Shown piece by piece: positions 49,195 through 55,863 of a stretch of DNA of 56,099 nt. The notes under the pieces were generated by a model, which was given only the letters and a program-made list of their open reading frames with translations, had not been told where the DNA came from and did no database searches. Location: assembly GCF_022712195.1 (NCBI RefSeq), contig NZ_JALAGY010000007.1, forward strand, positions 1 to 56,099, read 5' to 3'. Each line of letters starts with the position of its first letter. Position 1 is the stretch's first letter. The position numbers and the translations under genes are program-made. Origin of the DNA: Corynebacterium sp. (lineage in GTDB: Bacteria; Actinomycetota; Actinomycetes; Mycobacteriales; Mycobacteriaceae).

Positions 49195-49210
49195 GTCGTC
49201 AAGCATCCCC
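49181..49210. promoter_or_regulatory. Inverted repeat over the -10 box
   Basis: GGGAATGCT (49181-49189) pairs with AGCATCCCC (49202-49210) with one mismatch. The dyad is centred just downstream of the -10 hexamer, as a repressor operator would be. An inner GCTTG/CAAGC stem could instead form an RNA hairpin at the 5' end. Confidence 0.45.
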
Positions 49211-49257
49211 CGGGTGCCACTGAAGAAACCTGCATCCGACCGGAAGGAGATTGCCCC

Positions 49258-49407
49258 GTGAAGCTCCATGCACCCACCCACATCCCGGCCGTCGCCCTGT
49301 CCGTGACAATGCCGGTGGCAATGCCGGTGGCAATCCTTCCCTCCGTCACCAACAATGAGCCCGCCGTCCATACAACCCCTCGGGGGACAGAGGACTACTT
49401 CTCCTGA
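49258..49407 (+). CDS. Short secreted-type peptide precursor (uncharacterised)
   Basis: 49 residues from GTG 49258, with a perfect GGAAGGAG ribosome site 8 nt upstream. The N-terminus is MKLHAPTH, residues 9-30 are hydrophobic and contain a duplicated MPVA (12-bp exact DNA tandem repeat, 49309-49332), and the tail from 31 is polar ('TNNEPAVHTTPRG', ending DYFS). The layout resembles a signal peptide plus a ~18-residue mature peptide. No Cys, and no lantibiotic, lasso or agrD hallmark. The TGA stop shares its A with the ATG of the next gene, so the two are translationally coupled. Bacteriocin, pheromone or toxin are possible roles; none is proven. Too short for routine gene finders. Confidence 0.6.
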   Translation: MKLHAPTHIPAVALSVTMPVAMPVAILPSVTNNEPAVHTTPRGTEDYFS

Positions 49408-49673
49408 TGGAACCTGACCAGTTTTCCACGAGAAGCGCCCACGAGAGCCGCGTCTCCGCACCACTGTCCGCGGCAGTGAGTTTCATTTTTCTCTACGGAG
49501 CGGTATCGCTTTCCGCAAGCTCCTTACGTGCGGACATTCTGGTGGTGGGAAGTATAGCCTCCGCAGTCCTCGTCACAATTCTGGAGTTCATCACCGCGAA
49601 GAAATCACGCATCTCCGTGCTACTGGGTTTTGCGCTCGTCGCCGGCGCAGCGGTGGTCGCCGGGCTCTCGTAG
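49407..49673 (+). CDS. Small three-helix membrane protein (uncharacterised, partner of the peptide gene)
   Basis: 88 aa. A ~18-residue polar N-terminus, then three predicted membrane helices: about 19-38 ('LSAAVSFIFLYGAVSL'), 43-62 ('DILVVGSIASAVLVTILEF') and 69-87 ('VLLGFALVAGAAVVAGL'), with the basic loop 'TAKKSRIS' between helices 2 and 3. ATG overlaps the peptide stop (TGATG). Size and position suit an immunity or export protein for the peptide (inference). Codon use and GC differ from flanking genes. Confidence 0.65.
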   Translation: MEPDQFSTRSAHESRVSAPLSAAVSFIFLYGAVSLSASSLRADILVVGSIASAVLVTILEFITAKKSRISVLLGFALVAGAAVVAGLS

Positions 49674-49712
49674 ATGTCATGGGCGAAAGCACCGTGCACG
49701 ACGTCGACCCCG

Positions 49713-49751
49713 AAGAAGCTCCCCGGGCCTGACGGCACCGGGGAGCTTCTT
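49713..49751. terminator. Bidirectional terminator between the island genes and purB
   Basis: Perfect 14-bp stem (49713-49726 with 49738-49751), 11-nt loop, with A-rich 5' and T-rich 3' arms (AAGAAG/CTTCTT). Serves the membrane-protein gene (+) and purB (-). Confidence 0.9.
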
Positions 49752-49781
49752 CTCCAGGTATGCAGGTTCCTGCTGCCCAGC

Positions 49782-51212
49782 TCAGAGGATCTCGGCCGGA
49801 CGGTAGGACGCCGCGTCCGGGTGCGCGTCGACCAGGGCCCCGATCCGGACCAGGACGCGGTCCACCTGGTCCTCCGCGGCCCCGATGAACGCGTGGCGGT
49901 CAGCGAGCGCCGCCGTCAACGCGTCCTCGTCCAACGGAAGCCGGTCATCGGCCGCCAGTCGCTGCACGAGATCCTGGTCGGCACCGTTCTCCCGCATGTT
50001 CAGTGCCACCGCGACAGCGTTCTCCTTGATGACCTCGTGGGCGGTCTCCCGTCCCACACCGGCGCGCACCGCAGCCATGAGGATGCGGGTGGTGGCCAGG
50101 AACGGCAGGTAGCGCTCGAGCTCCCGGTCGATCATCGCCGGGAAGGCCCCGAACTCGTCGAGGACCGTGAGGAAGGTCTCGCACATGCCGTCGAAGGCGA
50201 AGAACGCGTCCGGGAGGGCGACACGACGCACCACCGAACAGAAGACGTCCCCCTCGTTCCACTGGGAACCTGCCAGGTCAGAGGCCATGGTCATGTAGCC
50301 GCGGAGGATGATCTGCAACCCCCCGACACGCTCACAGGACCGCGCGTTCATCTTGTGCGGCATGGCCGACGAGCCGACCTGCCCCTCCTTGAACCCCTCA
50401 GTGACCGTCTCATTGCCCGCCATCAGACGGATCGTCATCGACAGCGAGGACATCGAGGCGCCCAGTTCCACCAGCGCCGACAGGGCGTCGAAGTCGAGTG
50501 AACGCGGGTACACCTGGCCCACGGAGTCGAAGATCCGGGCGAAACCGAGCTCCCCGGCGATGGTCTGCTCGAGTGAGGCCAGCTTCTCCGGGTCACCGCC
50601 GAGCAGGTCCAGCATGTCCTGGCTGGTGCCCATCGGCCCCTTGACCCCGCGCAGGGGGTAGCGGTCCAGGAGGTTCTCGATGCGCTCGATGCCGACCATC
50701 AGCTCATCCGCCGCGGAGGCGAAACGCTTGCCCAGGGTGGTCGCCTGTGCCGCGACATTGTGGGAACGCCCCGCCATCACCAGGGACCTGTAGTCCGCCG
50801 CGTGGCGCCCGATCTGGGCGAGGACGGCGACAGCCTTGTCGCGGGCGATGGTCAGCGACCGGTGGATCTGCAGCTGTTCCACGTTCTCGGTGAGGTCCCG
50901 GCTGGTCATCCCCTTGTGGATGTCCTCGTGGCCTGCCAGCGCGTTGAACTCCTCGATGCGGGCCTTGACGTCGTGCCGGGTGACCTTCTCACGCTCGGCG
51001 ATGGAGTCCAGGTCGATGGTGCCGATGACCTTCTCGTAGTCGGCGATCGCCTCGTCGGCGATGTCCACCCCCAGGTTCTTCTGGGCCCTCATCACCGCTA
51101 TCCACAGCCGGCGCTCCATGAGGATCTTGTCCTCAGGGCTCCAGATGGCGGTGAGTTCAGCGGAGGCGTAGCGGTTCGCCAGGACATTCGAGATCTTTTT
51201 CTTGTCAGCCAC
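49782..51212 (-). CDS. purB: Adenylosuccinate lyase
   Basis: 476 aa, fumarase/aspartase superfamily. Acts twice in purine synthesis: SAICAR to AICAR and adenylosuccinate to AMP. 'MTSRDLTENVEQLQIHRSL', His in 'AGRSHNVAAQATTLGKRFA', and the signature 'VGSSAMPHKMNARSCERV' with the catalytic Ser loop. GTG 51212 follows a GATACT -10 box by 7 nt; frame further upstream is not conserved. The last nine codons are duplicated 819 bp downstream, and the terminator is inside the island, so the present 3' end may have been brought by the insertion. Confidence 0.95.
   Translation of the reverse strand: MADKKKISNVLANRYASAELTAIWSPEDKILMERRLWIAVMRAQKNLGVDIADEAIADYEKVIGTIDLDSIAEREKVTRHDVKARIEEFNALAGHEDIHKGMTSRDLTENVEQLQIHRSLTIARDKAVAVLAQIGRHAADYRSLVMAGRSHNVAAQATTLGKRFASAADELMVGIERIENLLDRYPLRGVKGPMGTSQDMLDLLGGDPEKLASLEQTIAGELGFARIFDSVGQVYPRSLDFDALSALVELGASMSSLSMTIRLMAGNETVTEGFKEGQVGSSAMPHKMNARSCERVGGLQIILRGYMTMASDLAGSQWNEGDVFCSVVRRVALPDAFFAFDGMCETFLTVLDEFGAFPAMIDRELERYLPFLATTRILMAAVRAGVGRETAHEVIKENAVAVALNMRENGADQDLVQRLAADDRLPLDEDALTAALADRHAFIGAAEDQVDRVLVRIGALVDAHPDAASYRPAEIL
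49784..49812 (-). repeat. Right copy of the purB 3' end (current purB terminus)
   Basis: Direct repeat of 48965-48993, now forming the functional purB C-terminus; 819 bp from the left copy. Confidence 0.85.
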
Positions 51213-51219
51213 GGCACCC

Positions 51220-51225
51220 AGTATC
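51220..51225 (-). promoter_or_regulatory. -10 box of a probable leaderless purB promoter
   Basis: GATACT on the minus strand, 7 nt before GTG 51212. Confidence 0.5.
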
Positions 51226-51324
51226 CCACAACCCGCGGCCGCAGTGACCACCGTGGTTACGGGGAGACGCCCGCGCGTTCACCCACGGACGACACCGTCG
51301 TACCCGCTGACCCGCGTGACCCCC

Positions 51325-52179
51325 TCACCGTCCCGCCTGGCAGACCGGGCACCAGTAGATCTTCCGCGCGGCCATCTCCCCCACCTCCACCGGCGTCCCG
51401 CAGACCAGACAGGGCAGACCGGCCCGACGGTAGACGTAGACCTCACCACCGTGGTCGTCCTTGCGCGGCTCGCGTCCCATCGCCTCCGGCGTGTGCTCGT
51501 CACGAACCGTGTCGATCCGTCCGTGTTCCAGGCCGTACTCCATCAGGCCGACCATGTCGTCCCAGATTTCCTGCAGCTCCCCGTCGGTGAGCGAGGTACC
51601 CGGCAGGTTCGGGTCGATCCCGGCGCGGAACAGGGCCTCGGTGCGGTAGATGCTGCCCACGCCCGCGTACATCGACTGGTCCATCAGCAGTGCACCGACA
51701 GGCTTCGACGACCGCCGTGTCCGTGCGAAGGCGCGCCGCCGCTTCTCCTCGTTGAGGATCCCGTCGTCCGACTCCCCTCCGACGGGACGCAGCGGGTCGA
51801 CACCCAACTTCGCCAGCGCCGCGTCCTCCTCCGCCGGGCCGATGACCACGCACCGTTGCGGGCCACGCAGGTCGGCGGCGACCTCGCCGTCGTCGACACG
51901 CAGCCGGACCTGGCCACGTGGTTCGGCGACCGGTTCCAGGGAGAAGGTTCCGATGAGGCCGAGGTGGATGTGGATGATCCGGGCGTCCGGCACGGTGGCG
52001 TCACCGAAGTGCAGGAACAGGTGCTTCCCCCACGCCCCGGCTCCCGCGAACACCGCACCGTCCAGCGACGCCGCCTCCGTGGCGAACCGCCCCTGCGGGG
52101 ACGAGACGTGCACGGACTTCCCGGCGAACTGCGCGGACAGGTCGCGGGCCAGACGGTGGATCACATGACCTTCAGGCAT
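51325..52179 (-). CDS. Fpg/Nei-family DNA glycosylase/AP lyase (endonuclease VIII-like)
   Basis: 284 aa. N-terminal MPEGH gives the catalytic Pro2 and Glu3 exposed after Met removal; 'GKHLFLHFGD' carries the β-hairpin Lys; 'SMYAGVGSIYRTEALFRAGIDP' is the H2TH helix; the C-terminal zinc finger is 'CLVCGTPV...KIYWCPVCQ' with four Cys. Excises oxidised bases and nicks the strand. PEGH rather than PELP puts it with Nei. 16 bp after the lipoprotein gene on the same strand; ATG 52179 lies in a small AGGCATC tandem. Confidence 0.92.
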   Translation of the reverse strand: MPEGHVIHRLARDLSAQFAGKSVHVSSPQGRFATEAASLDGAVFAGAGAWGKHLFLHFGDATVPDARIIHIHLGLIGTFSLEPVAEPRGQVRLRVDDGEVAADLRGPQRCVVIGPAEEDAALAKLGVDPLRPVGGESDDGILNEEKRRRAFARTRRSSKPVGALLMDQSMYAGVGSIYRTEALFRAGIDPNLPGTSLTDGELQEIWDDMVGLMEYGLEHGRIDTVRDEHTPEAMGREPRKDDHGGEVYVYRRAGLPCLVCGTPVEVGEMAARKIYWCPVCQAGR

Positions 52180-52195
52180 CAGGCATCAGTAGCTA

Positions 52196-52972
52196 TCAGT
52201 GCTCGTCGGGGTCGTTGCCGCGGATACGGTCGACCTGGCGGTCCACGAGATCGAGGAGCAGCTGGGGTTCTTCCACGCCGCTGGCGTTGACCCGGAAGAC
52301 CACGTTGTCCACACGCCCCACGACAACCGAAGCGGGGTTGTCGCCACTCGGCGAATCGGAATCGTTGACCACGGTGATCACGTGGACGTCCTCTGCCCCG
52401 ACCACCTCCGCATCGGACACCTCGGTCTCGTAGTTCACCACGGGACTGTCCGGGTCCAGGTCCGACCCCTGGGTGAACGAGGCGCACTCGGACAGGTCCT
52501 CCGGCAGAGCCATCCCCGTGTTCTCCGGATCAGTGGAGATCATCGCGTTGATCACACCCGGATCGTTCTCGTCCTGGGGGAGGAACTCGACCGCGGCCGC
52601 GGTGTCCCGGTTGTCCTGTAGTGTCGCCAGAATGCTGACGGCCCGGGGCGCCAGGGCACTGCACTGTTCAGGATCGGTCCGGGTCGATCCCGCGATGTTG
52701 CGGAGTTCCTCGGCGGTGTCGTCACTGCCGTCCTCGAGGACATCGGCGACATTGTTCCACTCGTACCCGGCCGGGGTGTCGGAGTCCGTCAGCATCATGT
52801 CCGCCGGATTGTCGGACACAGCGCTGCCGGACGTGTCACCGTTACCGGCGCTGCCGGCGTTGTCTGAGCTCTCGGTGGAGTCGGTGCCATCGGAGGAACA
52901 GGCGGCCACCCCGAGGAGCAGCCCGGCAGCCGTCAGCGCGGCACAGGTACGGCGGAGAATCGTGTCAGTCAT
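52196..52972 (-). CDS. Lipoprotein of unknown function
   Basis: 258 aa. Signal with lipobox 'LLGVAAC' (residues ~19-25), then a low-complexity Ser/Asp/Gly/Thr linker to ~60 and an acidic globular domain ('PAGYEWNNVADVL', 'CSALAPRAVSIL', 'CASFTQGSDLDPDSP', 'VVGRVDNVVFRVNA', C-terminal 'LLDLVDRQVDRIRG'). Two Cys in the domain could form a disulfide. The pattern recalls the extracellular sensor-type domains of mycobacterial PknH-C/LppH-like lipoproteins, but I cannot confirm that. ATG 52972; probably co-transcribed with nei. Confidence 0.75.
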   Translation of the reverse strand: MTDTILRRTCAALTAAGLLLGVAACSSDGTDSTESSDNAGSAGNGDTSGSAVSDNPADMMLTDSDTPAGYEWNNVADVLEDGSDDTAEELRNIAGSTRTDPEQCSALAPRAVSILATLQDNRDTAAAVEFLPQDENDPGVINAMISTDPENTGMALPEDLSECASFTQGSDLDPDSPVVNYETEVSDAEVVGAEDVHVITVVNDSDSPSGDNPASVVVGRVDNVVFRVNASGVEEPQLLLDLVDRQVDRIRGNDPDEH

Positions 52973-52990
52973 CCGTCCAGACTATCCGGT

Positions 52991-54274
52991 TCAGCGCCCC
53001 GGAACCGTGATGCGCCCCTCGACAGCGGCCAGGCCGATGTCCGTGCGGAAGTGGCCGCCCGGCAGGGAGATCCGGTCCAGCTCGTCGTAGGCGGCGGCGC
53101 GCGCCTCCTCCAGTGTCGCGCCCTTCCCGATCACGTTGAGCACCCGGCCGCCGGCGGACACCAGCACCCCGTCCTGCTCCGCGACCCCGGCCGCACGCAC
53201 ACCGCGGGCCTCGTCACCGGCGGAGGCGCCGGTGATCTCCACACCGGTGACCGGGGACGCCGGGTAGTTCTCCGCGGCGAGCACCACGGTGACCGCGTAC
53301 CCGTCCTGCCACTCCAGCGGCGGGAGCCGGTCCAGCGTGCCGGTGGCCACCGCCTTGAGCACCCCGCCCAGCGGGGTGGTCAGCAGGTCGAGCACCGCCT
53401 GGGTCTCCGGGTCGCCGAAGCGGCAGTTGAACTCCACGACGGCAGGGCCGTCCGCACCCCACGCCAGGCCCGCGTACAGCAGGCCGGAGAACGGGCAGCC
53501 CTCCTTGACCATCTGCGCCGCCACCGGGGCGACGACCTCGTCGACGATGGTCTGCACACCGTCCTGCGGAAGCCACGGCAGCGGAGTGTAGGCCCCCATG
53601 CCGCCGGTGTTCGGGCCCTCGTCGTTGTCGCCGACCCGCTTGTGGTCCTGCGCGGGGAGCAGCGGCACCACGGTCTCACCGTCCACCAGGCAGAACAGGG
53701 AGACCTCCGGGCCGTCGAGGAAGCTCTCCAGCAGCACCGGGTTGCCGGCGGAGTGGACGTGGCGGACGTGCTCCAGCGCGGCGTCGCGCTCCGGGGTGAC
53801 GACGACGCCCTTGCCGCCGGCCAGCCCGTCGTCCTTCACGACCCACATCGGGCCGAACCGGTCGACCGCCGCGGCGATCTCCTCCTCCGAGGCGCCGGGC
53901 TGGACGGACTCCGCATGGGCGGTCCTCACACCCGCCGCTGCCATGACCTCCTTGGCGAAGGCCTTGGACCCCTCGATGCGTGCCGCGGCGGCCGACGGGC
54001 CGAACACGGCGAACCCCGCCTCACGCAGGGCGTCCGCCACCCCCGCGACAAGGGGGATCTCCGGTCCGATGACGACCAGTTCCGCCGACAGTTCCCGGGC
54101 GAGGGCGACGACCGCTTCCGCGTCGTCCCCCCTGACTCCCGGGTGCAGTGCGGCGACCCCCGCCAGACCGGGGTTGCCGGGTGCGACGTGCACCTCGCTG
54201 ACCTCGGGATCAGTGGACAGTGAATAGGCCAGGGCGTGTTCGCGGGCTCCGTTGCCGATGACGAGTGTGCGCAT
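52991..54274 (-). CDS. purD: Phosphoribosylamine-glycine ligase (GAR synthetase)
   Basis: 427 aa, ATP-grasp enzyme for step 2 of purine synthesis. '[19 protein letters not shown]', '[18 protein letters not shown]', '[15 protein letters not shown]' (ATP loop), '[15 protein letters not shown]', '[19 protein letters not shown]' in parts and '[12 protein letters not shown]' (metal site). ATG 54274, 8 nt from a TAAACT -10 box. Divergent from the HIT gene with only 32 bp between. Confidence 0.97.
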   Translation of the reverse strand: MRTLVIGNGAREHALAYSLSTDPEVSEVHVAPGNPGLAGVAALHPGVRGDDAEAVVALARELSAELVVIGPEIPLVAGVADALREAGFAVFGPSAAAARIEGSKAFAKEVMAAAGVRTAHAESVQPGASEEEIAAAVDRFGPMWVVKDDGLAGGKGVVVTPERDAALEHVRHVHSAGNPVLLESFLDGPEVSLFCLVDGETVVPLLPAQDHKRVGDNDEGPNTGGMGAYTPLPWLPQDGVQTIVDEVVAPVAAQMVKEGCPFSGLLYAGLAWGADGPAVVEFNCRFGDPETQAVLDLLTTPLGGVLKAVATGTLDRLPPLEWQDGYAVTVVLAAENYPASPVTGVEITGASAGDEARGVRAAGVAEQDGVLVSAGGRVLNVIGKGATLEEARAAAYDELDRISLPGGHFRTDIGLAAVEGRITVPGR

Positions 54275-54282
54275 GGCTGTCC

Positions 54283-54288
54283 AGTTTA
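54283..54288 (-). promoter_or_regulatory. -10 box of a probable leaderless purD promoter
   Basis: TAAACT on the minus strand, 8 nt before ATG 54274. Confidence 0.5.
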
Positions 54289-54293
54289 GCCGC

Positions 54294-54299
54294 TACCAT
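54294..54299 (+). promoter_or_regulatory. -10 box of a probable leaderless HIT promoter
   Basis: TACCAT, 7 nt before ATG 54307. Only 5 bp from the divergent purD -10 box, so the two promoters must overlap. Confidence 0.45.
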
Positions 54300-54306
54300 C
54301 GACGGC

Positions 54307-54735
54307 ATGGCTTCCGTATTCAGCAGCATCATCTCCGGCGACCTCCCCGGCCGTTTCGTCTACCGGGACGAGACCGTCGCCGCATTCCTCACCATCGAGC
54401 CGGTGGCCTACGGTCACACCCTGGTCGTGCCGGTGGAGGAGGTCGACCGGTGGACCGACCTGGAGCCGTCGCTCTGGGCGCACCTCAACGAGGTCGCACA
54501 GCACGTCGGGGCAGCCATCGTCGACCGGTTCGACGTCCCCCGCGCCGGCTACCTCATCGCCGGCTTCGAGGTCCCCCACGCACACATCCACGTCTTCCCC
54601 GCCGCCGACATGTCCGGCTACGACCTGTCCACGGCACTCGGGATGAACGACACCGACCCGGACAGGATGGACGAGGCCGCCGAGAAGATCCGCGCCGGCC
54701 TCCGGGACCGTGGAGTCGACCTCGGCGCCCTCTGA
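54307..54735 (+). CDS. HIT-family nucleotide hydrolase/transferase
   Basis: 142 aa. The HIT motif 'HAHIHVFP' (H-x-H-x-H-x-x) at ~98-105 with nucleotide-binding N-terminal 'FSSIISGDLPGRFVYRDE' and 'GHTLVVPVEEVDRWTDL'. HINT-type members hydrolyse AMP-linked compounds. Cytosolic. Its TGA overlaps the ATG of the lipase gene by one base, so the two are coupled. Confidence 0.9.
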   Translation: MASVFSSIISGDLPGRFVYRDETVAAFLTIEPVAYGHTLVVPVEEVDRWTDLEPSLWAHLNEVAQHVGAAIVDRFDVPRAGYLIAGFEVPHAHIHVFPAADMSGYDLSTALGMNDTDPDRMDEAAEKIRAGLRDRGVDLGAL

Positions 54736-55718
54736 TGGAAGACGAGATCGAGTCGATCGCCAGGGCGATCGCCGAGGCCGGAGCCGAGGCCCAGCAGGTG
54801 CAGCAGGAACAGTTCCAGGCCGCCCCGGGAAAAGTGCTGCTCAACCAGCTGTCGCAGTTCACCGACGGGGTACGCAACACCCTGGAGTTTCCCGCCCGCC
54901 TGCTGCCCCGCACCCCGCAGCTCCCCGGCGGGAGCGCCACCCTGCCGATCGGCGCCCGCCAGTACTCCGTGGGCTTCGTCGACGACCTGTGGCACGCCCG
55001 CCCCACCTCGGAACGGCCGTACCCGGTGGTGCTGCTGCACGGCACGATCTCGTCGAAGAACGCGTGGCAGAACCTGGTGGTCTCCCTCCGGGAGAAGGGG
55101 TGGGTGGTGTTCGCACCCGACTACGGTGTCCACGGCACGCAGGACGTCCTGTCATCGGCACGCGACGTCGCGGCCTACCTCGACCAGGTCCTCGCCGCCA
55201 CGGGCGCGGAGAAGCTCGACATCGTGGGACACTCCCAGGGCGGACTGATCGCCCGGTACTGGATCAACGAGATGGACGGGGCGGACAAGGTCCACCACCT
55301 GGTGTCCCTGTCGTCCCCGCACCACGGGACCACGGTCCGCGGACTGCTCGCCTCGGTGATCACCGCCAGTGAGACCACGGTGCGTGTGGCGGAGGCGGTG
55401 GTCAGCAAGATGATGGGGCCGGCGGGGATGCAGCAGGTGGTGGGGTCGCCGCTGATCGAGACGATGACGACAGGACGGGAGACGCGGCCGGGGATCCGCT
55501 ACTCGTGCCTGGCCACGCGCAACGACACCACCGTCGTGCCCTTCGAGACGGCGTTCCTTTCCCCGGACTCCGGGGACGGTCCGGGTGGTCCGGCGCGGGT
55601 GTGGAACGCCTTCCTGCAGGACCACGGGGTCAGCCGGGTGCGGCACGACGAGATGCCCGCGCACCCCGAGGTCCAGGACCTCGTCGTGACGATCCTCGAG
55701 GAAGGGCTGCGGGACTGA
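54735..55718 (+). CDS. Lipase class 2-like α/β-hydrolase (no signal peptide)
   Basis: 327 aa. 'YPVVLLHGTISSKNAWQNLV' oxyanion region, 'DIVGHSQGGLIARYWINEMDG' with nucleophile Ser ~167, 'LVSLSSPHHGTTVRG', Asp in 'CLATRNDTTVVPFETAF' and His in 'DHGVSRVRHDEMPAHPEV'. This is the actinobacterial triacylglycerol lipase/esterase pattern. Unlike secreted relatives it begins with an acidic, Gln-rich helix and lacks a signal peptide. Coupled to the HIT gene (TGATG). Substrate unknown. Confidence 0.85.
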   Translation: MEDEIESIARAIAEAGAEAQQVQQEQFQAAPGKVLLNQLSQFTDGVRNTLEFPARLLPRTPQLPGGSATLPIGARQYSVGFVDDLWHARPTSERPYPVVLLHGTISSKNAWQNLVVSLREKGWVVFAPDYGVHGTQDVLSSARDVAAYLDQVLAATGAEKLDIVGHSQGGLIARYWINEMDGADKVHHLVSLSSPHHGTTVRGLLASVITASETTVRVAEAVVSKMMGPAGMQQVVGSPLIETMTTGRETRPGIRYSCLATRNDTTVVPFETAFLSPDSGDGPGGPARVWNAFLQDHGVSRVRHDEMPAHPEVQDLVVTILEEGLRD

Positions 55719-55786
55719 GGGACTGAGCGTCTGCGGAACTGAGGGCGGGGCGGGGGCTCAGGCCCGAGGTGCGTCGCACCCCCTTG

Positions 55787-55834
55787 CTTACCGAGTAAGT
55801 TACCCGGTAAGGTCCTAGTGACTTACCGAGTAAG
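55787..55834 (+). promoter_or_regulatory. Three palindromic operator sites upstream of padR
   Basis: CTTACCGAGTAAG at 55787-55799 and again, identical, at 55822-55834; between them TTACCCGGTAA at 55800-55810. The two identical sites are 35 bp apart. They fill the promoter region of the PadR gene, so autoregulation is expected. The rest of 55,719-55,863 is GC-rich sequence without a clear gene. Confidence 0.7.
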
Positions 55835-55863
55835 CACCGACCTTCACACCTGAGGAACATGCG

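Larger units (their letters stand above)
48965..49812. mobile_element. Putative 0.8-kb integrated mini-island at the purB 3' end
   Basis: Bounded by 29-bp direct repeats, each encoding the last codons and stop of purB. Interior DNA is clearly poorer in GC than either side. Contents in order: about 170 bp with no recognisable gene (48,994-49,165), promoter, dyad, 49-codon peptide gene, 88-aa membrane-protein gene, bidirectional terminator. There is no integrase or transposase, so it would be mobilised in trans or be a remnant. Integration at gene 3' ends with restoration of the C-terminus is a known habit of tyrosine-recombinase elements; assignment to that class is inference. Confidence 0.6.

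Noticed and set aside
48989..49261. 90-codon plus-strand frame ending in a GTGA overlap with the peptide gene
   Set aside because: Its start lies in the purB repeat, it has no ribosome site, it spans the predicted promoter and dyad, and its composition is not protein-like. Probably not a gene, though the overlap is noted.
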